DNA of 64,000 nucleotides from Akkermansiaceae bacterium. GTDB taxonomy: Bacteria; Verrucomicrobiota; Verrucomicrobiia; Verrucomicrobiales; Akkermansiaceae. The DNA is taken from positions 21,421-85,420 of the forward strand of contig JAPKDJ010000008.1 in the NCBI GenBank assembly GCA_026421245.1. Reading direction: 5' to 3'. Both the position numbers and the translations under genes were made by a program. How positions within the stretch are numbered: the stretch's first letter is position 1; each line of letters opens with the position of its first letter. Below, piece by piece: positions 1 to 7,803 of the stretch. The notes under the pieces are model-generated. The model was not told the origin of the DNA. It saw only the letters and a program-made list of their open reading frames with translations, and did not search any database.

Positions 1-855
1 GCCGACGGCTTTCTTCTGACGGCGAACATCCATCTTCATGTTCTTACTCGTCTTGTAGTTGATACCCATCTTGGGAATGTCTTCCCAATCACCCTTCACC
101 TTTTCGGGCAGTTCCATTTTTTCGTAGGGGAGGAAGTCCTTGTAGTCTTTGCGGGGAGCGACGAAGGGGACGTGGGGGCGGACGAATCCCACCCCTAGAA
201 AGAAAGGTTTTTCAGTGTCTTTGTGCTTCTCAATGAGTTCCACAGCTTTGGCGGCGGTCCTGCCGTCCGAGTGGACGAGGTCGTCTCCGTCGGCTTCGAC
301 AACAACGAAGGTGTTTCCTCCAACGGGTCCGGGCTTCTTGCCATCGGGATTGTTTTCGAGGGTTTCGCCATCGCCAGGAGCACGCCATTCAGGGCCTTGG
401 GAATTAAAGCGCTCGGTCCAGGAGATGGGATCATCAGCACCATCGGTTCCTTTCTCAATTCCAATGGGAACACCCATGTGGAAGATTTTAGAAACGCGGG
501 CAGTGTGATATCCTGAATTTTTAAAGTGCTGGGCCCAGGTTGCGCGGTCACCGATGGCCGGCCGGGGAGATCCGTAACCGAGCATTTTGATGGCATGGGG
601 ATAGTAGCCGCTCATGAAAGAGGCCCGTGAAGGCCCGCAGTAGGTTCCCTGACAGTAGGCGTTGGTGAAACGCGTCCCCTGGGTCGCGAGACGGTCGATG
701 TTCGGCGTTTTGCAGACTTCATTGCCATAACATGAGAGAGCGGTCGCGGTCAGATCATCGGAGATGATGAAGAGGACGTTCATCTTTTCTTTTGCCGTGC
801 CGAGACACGTGAGCAGCAGGGCGATGACTGGTATGAGAGACCTCGATGATTTCAT
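1..855 (-). CDS. Sulfatase, iduronate-2-sulfatase-like (C-terminus beyond window)
   Basis: The minus-strand frame is open from an ATG at 855 to the window edge (285 codons), so the C-terminal part is missing from view. Residues 1-22 form a signal peptide ending near GTAKEK. It is followed by MNVLFIISDDLTATALSCYG, which carries the metal-binding DD typical of the alkaline-phosphatase superfamily. The sulfatase signature CGPSRASFMSG has its cysteine at residue 73; in type I sulfatases this cysteine is converted to formylglycine. The later GFVRPHVPFVAPRKDY block fits iduronate-2-sulfatase-like enzymes, which remove sulfate from polysaccharides. It is probably periplasmic or secreted and acts on sulfated algal or animal glycans (inference). 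Maturation would need a formylglycine-generating enzyme, not seen here. Confidence 0.93.
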   Translation of the reverse strand, partial: MKSSRSLIPVIALLLTCLGTAKEKMNVLFIISDDLTATALSCYGNEVCKTPNIDRLATQGTRFTNAYCQGTYCGPSRASFMSGYYPHAIKMLGYGSPRPAIGDRATWAQHFKNSGYHTARVSKIFHMGVPIGIEKGTDGADDPISWTERFNSQGPEWRAPGDGETLENNPDGKKPGPVGGNTFVVVEADGDDLVHSDGRTAAKAVELIEKHKDTEKPFFLGVGFVRPHVPFVAPRKDYKDFLPYEKMELPEKVKGDWEDIPKMGINYKTSKNMKMDVRRQKKAVG

Positions 856-942
856 GAAGGCGAGCCATAGCAGTGGAGGGGGAATTTGCCGAGGAAGTTG
901 ATTTGATTTTGGAAGATTTTTTTGTGAATGTGACGCCTGCTT

Positions 943-2928
943 ATGAGAGGTCCTACTTCATTTTTCTTTGCCTTCGTTCTTTTGTTCCCCGGCCCGCTTG
1001 TTGCGGTACCGCTTTTAAAAATGACCTCGCCAACGGACTATCAGGTGGTTCAGAGGGACTCCAAGGAAAGCGGGAGAGTCAAAGTGGAGGGTGAATTACC
1101 AAAGGCCGCAGCTGAGACTGGGACTGTCGAAGCCAGATTAGGGGGTAGGAGTTGGCAGGAGGTGGGCAAAGTGGCGGCAGGAGGCACTCAATTTGAGGGA
1201 TGGCTGACGGCCCCGGCTGGGGGCTGGGGAAAGCTTGAGGCGCGGGTTCTTTCCGGTGAGAAGATTCTGGCTCAGGGGGGCGTCGAACATGTGGGGGTTG
1301 GGGAGGTTTTTGTGATTGCGGGACAATCGAACTCGGCCAACCACGGTGAAGAGCGGCAGAAGGTGACGAGCGGGATGGTATCAACTTTTGATGGAAAGGC
1401 ATGGCGGATTGCCGACGATCCCCAGCCCGGTGCGAGTGGTGGGGGAGGGAGCTTTATTCCATCTTTTGCCGATGAGATCGCGAAGCAGTTCAAAGTGACG
1501 GTGGGAATTGTTTCCACCGGGGTGGGAGCCACCAGCGTGCGGGAGTGGCTTCCGAAAGGTGAGACGTTTCCTAATCCCCCGACGATTTTAAATAAGGTGG
1601 CGAAGCTCCCGGGCGGACGTTGGGAGAGCAAGGGAGGGACTTATGCTAATTTCGTGGCACGAATGAAATCGCTTGATAGGAATGGCTTTCGCGCTGTGCT
1701 TTGGCATCAGGGGGAATCGGATGCGAATCAAAGGGATTCCTCACGCACCCTGCCGGGGGAGCTTTATCAGGAATACCTGAGTAAGATCATCAAGGCTTCG
1801 CAGGTTGAGATTGGCTGGAAGGTTCCTTGGTTTGTTGCGCAGGTAAGTTACCACACTTCCGATGACCCGGGGTCGCCGGAAATTCGGGCTGCGCAGAAGG
1901 CAGTTTGGGAAGCAGGAACTGCCCAACAAGGTCCTGATTCAGATGCCTTGACTGGAGCCAACCGGGACAATGGCGGCAAAGGTGTCCATTTCAGTGGTCC
2001 GGGATTACGGGCGCATGGTTTGGCTTGGTCGGAGAAGGTTTTGCCTTGGTTGACGGCACAGGTTGGCAAGAAGAAGACAAAGGTTTTCATCCTTGCCGGG
2101 CAGTCAAATATGGAAGGTCAGGGCGTGGTTTCGATGGATCACGAAGAGCACTACAACGGAGGAAAGGGGAACTTGGTTTGGTCGATGGAACATTCGAAGA
2201 GCCGGGGGAAAATGAAGCATCTTCGTGATGAAAAGAGGAAGTGGGTGAAGCGTGATGATGTTGAGATTTGTTTTGAAGCAAAGGAGAAGAAGCGTCGTGG
2301 CCCCTTGACAGTTGGTTACACCGGCTACGGAGGAAGCAGTCATATCGGCCCGGAGCTTCAATTTGGTCATGTTATCGGGGATTACTTTGAAGAGCCGGTC
2401 CTGCTGATTAAAACCGCATGGGGAGGGAAGAGTCTGCAAAAGGATTTCCGGCCTCCGGGTTCGGGTGGTGAGACCGGTGAGTATTACCTAAAGATGATCG
2501 AGGAGGTTCGAGATGCCCTCTCAGGCTTCGAAGCGGGAGCGTTTGAAATCGTGGGGTTTGTCTGGATGCAGGGCTGGAATGACATGGTTTCTCAGGAAGC
2601 CACGGCCGAGTATGAGGCAAATCTGGTGAACTTTGTGAAAGATGTCAGGACCGAGTTTTCATCGCCCGGCCTTCCGTTCGTGATTGGTGAACTGGGGAAT
2701 GGAGGACCTGCTCCGGAGGGATCTGGAATGTCGAAATTTCGCGAAGCCCAGATGAGGGCAGTGGAGAAAATCGAACGTGCGGAATTTGTAGGAACCCAGG
2801 AATTCTCCCGGCCCAAGGAACTCTCGCCTAACACCGGCCATGGGCACCATTGGTTTGGGAATGCCGAGAGCTATTTCCTCGTTGGTGATGCACTCGGGCG
2901 TAGGATGATCAAGATGTTTGGAGAGTAG
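943..2928 (+). CDS. Secreted protein with two tandem SASA (sialate O-acetylesterase-like) domains
   Basis: The protein has 661 residues. Residues 1-22 are a hydrophobic signal peptide. Two SGNH-type esterase domains follow. The first has EVFVIAGQSN at 121-130 (nucleophile serine in GQSN) and WHQGESDANQ near 254-263. The second has KVFILAGQSNMEGQG with GQSN near 386-389 and VWMQGWNDM as the degenerate counterpart of the HQGESD block. This is the SASA/DUF303 family (CE6-like carbohydrate acetylesterases). It probably removes acetyl groups from polysaccharides outside the cytoplasm. The first domain keeps the full HQGESD motif while the second has QGWND, so the two sites may differ in activity. 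It is divergent from the sulfatase at 1-855, whose start is 88 bp away, which suggests a polysaccharide-degradation context. Confidence 0.9.
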   Translation: MRGPTSFFFAFVLLFPGPLVAVPLLKMTSPTDYQVVQRDSKESGRVKVEGELPKAAAETGTVEARLGGRSWQEVGKVAAGGTQFEGWLTAPAGGWGKLEARVLSGEKILAQGGVEHVGVGEVFVIAGQSNSANHGEERQKVTSGMVSTFDGKAWRIADDPQPGASGGGGSFIPSFADEIAKQFKVTVGIVSTGVGATSVREWLPKGETFPNPPTILNKVAKLPGGRWESKGGTYANFVARMKSLDRNGFRAVLWHQGESDANQRDSSRTLPGELYQEYLSKIIKASQVEIGWKVPWFVAQVSYHTSDDPGSPEIRAAQKAVWEAGTAQQGPDSDALTGANRDNGGKGVHFSGPGLRAHGLAWSEKVLPWLTAQVGKKKTKVFILAGQSNMEGQGVVSMDHEEHYNGGKGNLVWSMEHSKSRGKMKHLRDEKRKWVKRDDVEICFEAKEKKRRGPLTVGYTGYGGSSHIGPELQFGHVIGDYFEEPVLLIKTAWGGKSLQKDFRPPGSGGETGEYYLKMIEEVRDALSGFEAGAFEIVGFVWMQGWNDMVSQEATAEYEANLVNFVKDVRTEFSSPGLPFVIGELGNGGPAPEGSGMSKFREAQMRAVEKIERAEFVGTQEFSRPKELSPNTGHGHHWFGNAESYFLVGDALGRRMIKMFGE

Positions 2929-2971
2929 AGTTTGCCTTGCTCACCGGACTGAAGTGTCGATTGTCTTTGTC

Positions 2972-3664
2972 ATGAAGCCTTACCTGAAGCTGGCAGAGTC
3001 AACGATGCCCGATGGCACGATCTATTCGCTCCACGAGCATGATGGTAAGATTTACCTCAAGTATAATGGTTTCGAACTCATGAGCACGGCGCTCACGTTC
3101 TCCGAGCAGATGCTGGCGGATGTGGGGTGTCAGGCCCTCACGGAGGGAAAAGGGTCGCGGCCGGCTCATCCAAGAGTGCTGATCGGTGGATTGGGACTGG
3201 GCTTCACTTTGAAACGAACCCTGGAATTGGTCGGGAATCCGGCAACGGTGGCTGTCGCAGAGCTGATGTCCCCTTTGATCGAATGGAACCGGACATTTCT
3301 GGTCGAACACAACGGACCGCTTTTGGAAGATCCGCGAACGGCGATTATTCAGGGTGATCTTTTCAACATCGTGTCGGATGCCAAGCCGGGGTCCTACGAT
3401 TCGTTGCTTCTCGATATTGATAATACTCCCGACGACTTGATCACTTCGGGGAATGCCCGCCTTTATTCTCCCGGATTTTTCGATAAGCTTAGGAATGTCA
3501 TTACGGCCGAAGGCAGCATTGCCTACTGGTTGTCGGAGCCAGCTCCCAAGTTCAAAAAGAGTCTCATCAAAGCGGGCTTTCAGGTGGAGGAATTTGCCTC
3601 CAAGCCTCACGAAAAGTCCAAGCGCTCACGCCATTGTATTTTGCTGGCAAGACGCCGCCGCTGA
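2972..3664 (+). CDS. Spermidine synthase-like methyltransferase-fold protein
   Basis: The protein has 230 residues from the ATG at 2972. An upstream in-frame start at 2918 would overlap the preceding gene and adds no family-like sequence. A Rossmann glycine loop GGLGLG lies at residues 72-77. An acidic residue at the end of beta-2 (AVAEL, E97), the GDLFN block near 128-132, and LLLDIDNTP near 145-152 match the nucleotide-binding core of the spermine/spermidine synthase superfamily. The N-terminal beta domain is short and the gatekeeping loop differs, as in the many 'spermidine synthase-like' proteins that do not make polyamines. The substrate is therefore unknown. It is co-directional with the msr fusion downstream (44 bp gap), so co-transcription is likely. 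Confidence 0.8.
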   Translation: MKPYLKLAESTMPDGTIYSLHEHDGKIYLKYNGFELMSTALTFSEQMLADVGCQALTEGKGSRPAHPRVLIGGLGLGFTLKRTLELVGNPATVAVAELMSPLIEWNRTFLVEHNGPLLEDPRTAIIQGDLFNIVSDAKPGSYDSLLLDIDNTPDDLITSGNARLYSPGFFDKLRNVITAEGSIAYWLSEPAPKFKKSLIKAGFQVEEFASKPHEKSKRSRHCILLARRRR

Positions 3665-3708
3665 GAGCGGGGAATAAACTCTACGATTCAATCTCTATTC
3701 TAATACCC

Positions 3709-4686
3709 ATGCTCAACTGGAACACGATTATTAAGTTTGCCGCCGAAGGGAACCCCGAGCCGGATCGCGAGGTTCACAGGTCCGAGGAGGAATGGCGCGC
3801 CCAGCTCACCGAGGAGCAATTCCATGTGACCCGCCAACATGGAACGGAGCGGCCGTTTAGTTCCGGGATGTGCGAACTCTTCGAACCCGGGAAGTATGCC
3901 TGCGTGTGTTGCGACACCCTCCTTTTTGGGGCGGGCGAAAAGTTCGACAGCGGGACCGGGTGGCCTTCTTTTACCCAGCCGGCAAGAGTAAACGCCATTT
4001 CCTACCGTCAGGATGACTCACTTTCTTCCTCGAGGGTCGAGACGCTTTGTAACACTTGTGACGCGCATCTCGGGCATGTCTTTCCCGATGGTCCTGAACC
4101 CAGTGGATTGCGCTACTGCATGAATGCGGTCGCGTTGAAAAAAGTGGAGGAGGAAGATGCGATCGCGACCTTTGGAGGTGGTTGCTACTGGTGCACCGAG
4201 GCCATGTTTCAAAACCTCAAAGGAGTCATTGCCATTGAGAGCGGTTTTAGCGATGGAGAGCTTATCGATCCGAGCTATCAAGAGGTTTGCACCGGAGAAA
4301 CCGGCCATGCCGAGGTCATCCAAGTGTCCTATGATCCGGAGGTGATTTCCTACGAGGAGCTAATGCGCGTTCACATGGGCACCCACGATCCTACCACGCT
4401 GAACGCTCAGGGAGCTGATGTCGGCACCCAGTATCGTAGCATGATTCTTTACCGGACTGACGAGGAGTGCCGGATTGCCGAGGAGGTGCTCGAAGAGCTT
4501 TCCGATGCTTTCGATTCCGAGATCGTGACCGATTTAAAACGGTTTGAGATTTTTTACCCGGCCCCTGTGGATCATCACAATTACTACAATGACAATTCGG
4601 AGCAAGGTTACTGCCAGGCCGTAATCTCTCCGAAGCTTGTTAAGTTCCGTAAAACCTTCCAGCACCTCCTCACGTCCTGTGATTGA
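3709..4686 (+). CDS. msrBA: Bifunctional peptide-methionine sulfoxide reductase MsrB-MsrA
   Basis: The protein has 325 residues; start ATG at 3709 (MLNWNTIIKF). The N-terminal half is MsrB: zinc ligands C65/C68 and C114/C117, GWPSF, and catalytic C137 in GLRYCMNA. The C-terminal half is MsrA: FGGGCYWCTEAMF with catalytic C159, the GETGHAEV and YDP motifs, and a resolving cysteine C302 in EQGYCQAV. It reduces both R- and S-methionine sulfoxide in proteins. No signal peptide is seen, so it is probably cytoplasmic. The B-then-A order is less common than A-then-B. Its stop overlaps the first codons of an oxidoreductase relic (GTGATTGA, 4679-4686), so it once headed a coupled gene pair. Confidence 0.95.
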   Translation: MLNWNTIIKFAAEGNPEPDREVHRSEEEWRAQLTEEQFHVTRQHGTERPFSSGMCELFEPGKYACVCCDTLLFGAGEKFDSGTGWPSFTQPARVNAISYRQDDSLSSSRVETLCNTCDAHLGHVFPDGPEPSGLRYCMNAVALKKVEEEDAIATFGGGCYWCTEAMFQNLKGVIAIESGFSDGELIDPSYQEVCTGETGHAEVIQVSYDPEVISYEELMRVHMGTHDPTTLNAQGADVGTQYRSMILYRTDEECRIAEEVLEELSDAFDSEIVTDLKRFEIFYPAPVDHHNYYNDNSEQGYCQAVISPKLVKFRKTFQHLLTSCD

Positions 4687-4800
4687 AAAATTTGACCTCA
4701 TCATTCTGGGACGACGACGATTGGCCATGCCCTCTTTTCGCATCCCGAGGTGGCCTCGGTGGGCTATACCGAAGATGATTTAAAGGCTACCGGAATGGAG
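4679..4800 (+). pseudogene. Deletion scar of a dihydrolipoamide dehydrogenase/mercuric reductase-like gene
   Basis: A GTG at 4679 starts VIEKFDLIILG, the usual N-terminal strand of FAD-dependent disulfide oxidoreductases, but the GxGxxG that should follow is absent. From 4711, in another frame, the sequence reads TTTIGHALFSHPEVASVGYT and continues EDDLKATG. This is the start of the C-terminal dimerisation domain of the same family (compare HPE-ASVG-TE in Lpd and MerA). About 1.1-1.2 kb of the middle is missing and the join changes frame. The 3' end runs into DUF167 at about 4795. So one internal deletion and probably a second join produced this scar. Confidence 0.7.
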
Positions 4801-5028
4801 TTCGTTGAGCTATCAGCCTGGATCATTCCTAACGCCTCTCGCGATGAAATCGCGGGGTGGGATGATGGATCCTTGAAGGTGAAGACTTCCGCTCCTCTGG
4901 AGCCAGAAAAGGCAAACAAAGCAGTTTGCCTGATCTTGTCGAAACACTTGGGACCTACAAACCGGTCGATTGCAGTGGCGCAAGGGAAAGCCAGTCAAAG
5001 CAAGCGGCCTCTCCAGGTGGCTTCTTGA
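4795..5028 (+). CDS. DUF167 (YggU-like) family protein
   Basis: The protein has 77 residues from the ATG at 4795. The pattern WIIPNASRDEIAGWDDGSLK, then the EKANKAVCLILSKHLG helix and the VAQGKASQSKRP strand, matches DUF167: the 'PnA-s-r-ei' entry, the 'd-gKAN-al' helix, and the 'G--s--K' strand. The family role is not established. The frame stays open upstream through the oxidoreductase relic to 4711, so translation could also start at the GTG at 4750, giving a 92-residue chimera. I prefer 4795 because DUF167 homology begins there. The original 5' region of this gene appears to have been replaced by the relic, so its present promoter is uncertain. Confidence 0.72.
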   Translation: MEFVELSAWIIPNASRDEIAGWDDGSLKVKTSAPLEPEKANKAVCLILSKHLGPTNRSIAVAQGKASQSKRPLQVAS

Positions 5029-5089
5029 TTGGGATGTTCATAGGATGTGAAATGATTTTTTTGCCCCAAGTATTTGTGCGCCGTTGTGT

Positions 5090-5830
5090 TTAAGGGATTT
5101 TGAGTTCTGTGAGTTGGCGGGCCGCGGTGCCGGCAAAGTCACGGTTGGCTGCGGGGGAAGCCGGGGAGGGGTGAAGGATTTTTCCGAGCTCGTGGGTGTC
5201 GTTTTTAACGTTGGCCAGTTGCTTTTCGGCGAAGGCGCCGATGCCGATGAGTGTATCGGGTTGGAGGGTTTCGACGATGCGAGTGAGGTGCTTAAGGCAG
5301 GCCTTTTCAACTGGATCCATGGATTCGCGCGGGAGCTTGTCGGGGGTGAGATTTGCGCCGGTGTCCTTCATCCAAACGAGAGGGCAGAAATTGGTAACGA
5401 AGTGGTCCTCGAAGAAGTGATCGGCTGAGTCAAAGAGCTTGGCGAAGAGCCCCCAGAGGCGGCGGCCGGAGACCTCGGAGCGTTCACAAGCGAATCCGGT
5501 GATCGGGCGCTTAGGGTGTTCTGGATCGGGTTTTTCGACCGGACCGGAGATGCCCATCCAGTCGCGAACATGGGGGATTTCGCCGAAAGGAACTCCGGTT
5601 TGGGCCATGCCATAGGGACCGGGGTTCATTCCGAGAAAGAGGGCTTTTTTTTCTCCGCTTCCGAAGCGGGTGAGGTACTCGCAGTGCCGATCCCAAGCGT
5701 ATTCGAGCGGGTTATAGGTGAAGGCGACGGGATCGGGAAAGGTGAGTCCGCGGAGTTCCCTGCGGAGGTCATCGGCAGCGGCAATCAGGGGGTGTTTGCT
5801 CACGAGGTTGCTACTTGGAGTTTGGACCAT
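5090..5830 (-). CDS. SMUG1-type uracil-DNA glycosylase (UDG family 3)
   Basis: The protein has 246 residues from the ATG at 5830. GMNPGPYGMAQTGVPFG at 67-83 is the family 3 catalytic motif 1, very close to vertebrate SMUG1, and HPSPASPAAN at 220-229 is motif 2, which inserts into the DNA duplex. The enzyme would excise uracil and oxidised pyrimidines in base excision repair. It is the last gene of a coupled operon: the DUF3293 stop lies at 5800-5802. An alternative GTG start at 5803 would give a 4-base GTGA overlap and a 237-residue protein, matching the ATGA coupling upstream. SMUG1-type enzymes are sparsely distributed in bacteria. Confidence 0.9.
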   Translation of the reverse strand: MVQTPSSNLVSKHPLIAAADDLRRELRGLTFPDPVAFTYNPLEYAWDRHCEYLTRFGSGEKKALFLGMNPGPYGMAQTGVPFGEIPHVRDWMGISGPVEKPDPEHPKRPITGFACERSEVSGRRLWGLFAKLFDSADHFFEDHFVTNFCPLVWMKDTGANLTPDKLPRESMDPVEKACLKHLTRIVETLQPDTLIGIGAFAEKQLANVKNDTHELGKILHPSPASPAANRDFAGTAARQLTELKIP

Positions 5831-6186
5831 TGACCGATGGAGGCATCTTCTTCCTGTTCCTTGCAGTCGACCAGAATGACGAGGTTGTCACGAACTTCAT
5901 AGATCGCGTCTTGTTGGCATTGGCGGCCCAGTGCGATGGCTTCGGAGCGCGAGCATGCGATGCCAACGCCGGCTTCAGCATGGTCTTCACATTGACCGGT
6001 CACGGGAAAGTTGCCCCAACCGGAAGAGGAGATTTTTTCGAGAAGGATCCCGTTCATTTTCTGATTCTCTTCGTCGCTCGCGATGCTGCCGAAGGGATTG
6101 TGAGCGGTGACGATGTAAAATATTTCGGGCAGCGACTGGTCGCCCAAGACGGTGGCGAATTGAGTCTGGGTGTATTCTTCCTTCAT
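5800..6186 (-). CDS. DUF3293 domain protein
   Basis: The protein has 128 residues; the start ATG at 6186 overlaps the upstream stop (ATGA, 6183-6186). The core FYIVTAHNPFG, followed by an E-N-x-K-M-N helix, a central glycine-rich strand, and a C-terminal ALGRQCQQDAIYEV segment, fits DUF3293. Family function is not known. A longer upstream reading frame exists but overlaps DUF2237 and lacks similarity. It sits between DUF2237 and a uracil-DNA glycosylase with translational coupling on both sides, so the three are very likely one mRNA. Confidence 0.8.
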   Translation of the reverse strand: MKEEYTQTQFATVLGDQSLPEIFYIVTAHNPFGSIASDEENQKMNGILLEKISSSGWGNFPVTGQCEDHAEAGVGIACSRSEAIALGRQCQQDAIYEVRDNLVILVDCKEQEEDASIGQWSKLQVATS

Positions 6187-6545
6187 GAGACCGAGTGCTT
6201 CTTGAGATCCTCGAGGTCCACGAATTCGAGTGAGACGACCGAGGTGGCATTGAGATCGACTTTGGGAGCACAGCCGTGGTCGAAGGCCTCCTTCCAACGG
6301 AGGACGCAGAGGCACCAGTGGTCGCCGGGCTTGAGTCCCGGGAAGGAGAACTCCGGACGTGGAGTGATGAGGTCGTTTCCTTGTTTCTTGCTGAAAACCA
6401 AAAATTCTTCAGTGAGAACGACGCAGACGCAATGCAGCCCGCGGTCGCCGGCTCCGGTCCGGCAGCAGCCATCGCGAAAGAACCCGGTCATAGGGTTGGT
6501 GGAACAAGTGGCTAGTTCTTCGCCAAGGACGTTGAGATTCGACAT
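6183..6545 (-). CDS. DUF2237 family protein
   Basis: The protein has 120 residues. It shows the nearly invariant DUF2237 blocks: NVLGEELATCSTNPMTGFFR with the following DGCCRTG, then HCVCVVLTEEFL, GNDLITPRPEFSFPGLKPGD, and WCLCVLRWKEA. Six or more conserved cysteines suggest a metal- or redox-active site, but the family has no established activity. It is the first gene of the minus-strand operon DUF2237-DUF3293-SMUG1. The 91 bp between its start and the divergent selenoprotein start at 6637 must hold promoters for both directions. Confidence 0.88.
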   Translation of the reverse strand: MSNLNVLGEELATCSTNPMTGFFRDGCCRTGAGDRGLHCVCVVLTEEFLVFSKKQGNDLITPRPEFSFPGLKPGDHWCLCVLRWKEAFDHGCAPKVDLNATSVVSLEFVDLEDLKKHSVS

Positions 6546-6636
6546 GGAATGACCTTGGTCGGGGTTGGGGAAACTGGCAAGCCGGAGAGGAGAAATTAGG
6601 GCTGTCGTGTCGAATGAATCGCGATAGATTTAAGGG

Positions 6637-7803
6637 ATGAAATTTTTTCCTAAGACGATTCTCGCCGGAATTGGTTCGATGGTGATCCAACTGGTCTATT
6701 CCGATGAGACGGTGGTGAAGGAGATCTTACCGTCTGAGGTCGAGTCAGCCTGGCAGAGGATTGCGTGGAAAACGGATCTTTGGGAGGCTCGCGAAGAAGC
6801 GGCTCGGACTGGCAAACCGATCTATCTCTGGGAGATGGACGGGCATCCGCTCGGCTGTGTCTGAAACAATGGAGTGGCCGACAGGTTGTTGGTCTTTGCG
6901 AATGACGAGGTGCAGAAGCTTCTCAAGGAGGAGTTTGTCGCAGTCGCGGCGGATGATTGGTATCAACGACGCAGGAAGGACAAGGTTGGAGAGTTCTTTT
7001 GGAAGGTGGCAAGCCAGGGGCCGCGTGATCCCAATGCGACCCAGCAAGGGCATTATGTTTTTACGGCGAAAGGAAAGTTGCTTGGATTTAATAATAATCG
7101 GGGCCCTGAGAAGCGATTAGCGATGATGAAGGGCGCCCTCAAGAAGTGGAAAGAGTTGTCTGAGATAGAGAAGAAGGTAGAGGTTCCGAAGCTTGGAAAG
7201 AGTGACCAGCGCTACCATCACGAACTTCCAGAAGGAGGGCAGATTGTGAAGGTCTTTACCCGTTGTCTTGAGGAACGCGAAGGCCGGTTGCAAAAACTTG
7301 CCGGGGATAAAGTTGGAAATCAATCGGCGGTTGATCACCTTTGGTTTCAGAAAGCCGAAGTGGAAGAGTTGGGCAAGTTGATTGCTGATGGGGGTGGTGA
7401 GATTCCAGAGTGGCTTTCGCTGAGGATCGCCAAGTTTCATCTCCGGGATAACACTCGGGGTGAGCCACGGGATTGGAAAAAAGAGGAGATTAAAGAATGG
7501 TCCTTGAAGGTGGATGAGAAGGGGGAACTGAGCGGTAAGTTTCTCATCGACTCGGCTGACGGAAAATTAGGATTTCAGGGGGAGATTCAAGGAGCTTTGG
7601 CGATAGGGACGAGTCGTTTGACGAGATTTAATCTGCTGGTGACCGGCAAACACTGGGGCAGTGGAACCTATACCGGTGGCGCAAGATCTGGGAAGACTCC
7701 ACTGGGGCAGGTGTTCCAGTTGAGCGATGGGAAAGAAGCTCGCGATCGCATTCCGCCGCAGGGAATTCGATGGGCTCCGGGGTATTGGTCTCCGGAAAAA
7801 TAA
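6637..7803 (+). CDS. Predicted secreted thioredoxin-like selenoprotein (TGA at 6862-6864 read as Sec76)
   Basis: One frame runs from the ATG at 6637 to the TAA at 7801-7803 with a single in-frame TGA at codon 76 (388 residues if read through). Residues 1-22 are a signal peptide. KPIYLWEMDGHPLGCV leads directly into the TGA, then NNGVADRLLVFANDEV. The strand-then-cysteine layout and later EEFVAVAADDW and QGHYVFTAKGKLLGFNN strands look like a thioredoxin fold with a C-V-Sec redox pair. Residues from about 180 form an unrecognised beta-rich C-terminal domain. Protein-like sequence with the same codon style continues without break past the TGA, which argues against a random stop. A SECIS-like hairpin follows. 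The alternatives are a nonsense pseudogene or a second start at the GTG at 6874. Confidence 0.72.
6876..6894 (+). promoter_or_regulatory. Candidate bacterial SECIS hairpin after TGA 6862-6864
   Basis: GGCCGAC (6876-6882) pairs with GTTGGTC (6888-6894) over 7 bp, including two G-U pairs. The apical loop AGGTT is 6883-6887. The loop starts 18 nt after the TGA. The bacterial SECIS model expects an upper stem about 16-37 nt downstream with G in the first two loop positions. In E. coli fdhF the loop starts 17 nt after the UGA and also begins AGG. The hairpin lies inside the coding frame, as SelB-dependent decoding requires. Confidence 0.6.

Noticed and set aside
2999..3610. 203-residue minus-strand frame
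   Set aside because: It is antisense to the spermidine synthase-like gene with its GGLGLG motif; no domain is visible.
3634..3708. Upstream extension of msrBA to the ATG-like start at 3634
   Set aside because: It overlaps the end of the spermidine synthase-like gene and adds residues without MsrB similarity; the ATG at 3709 fits the family N-terminus.
5815..6552. 245-residue open frame on the plus strand
   Set aside because: It is antisense to the DUF2237-DUF3293 genes, whose own family motifs are clear.
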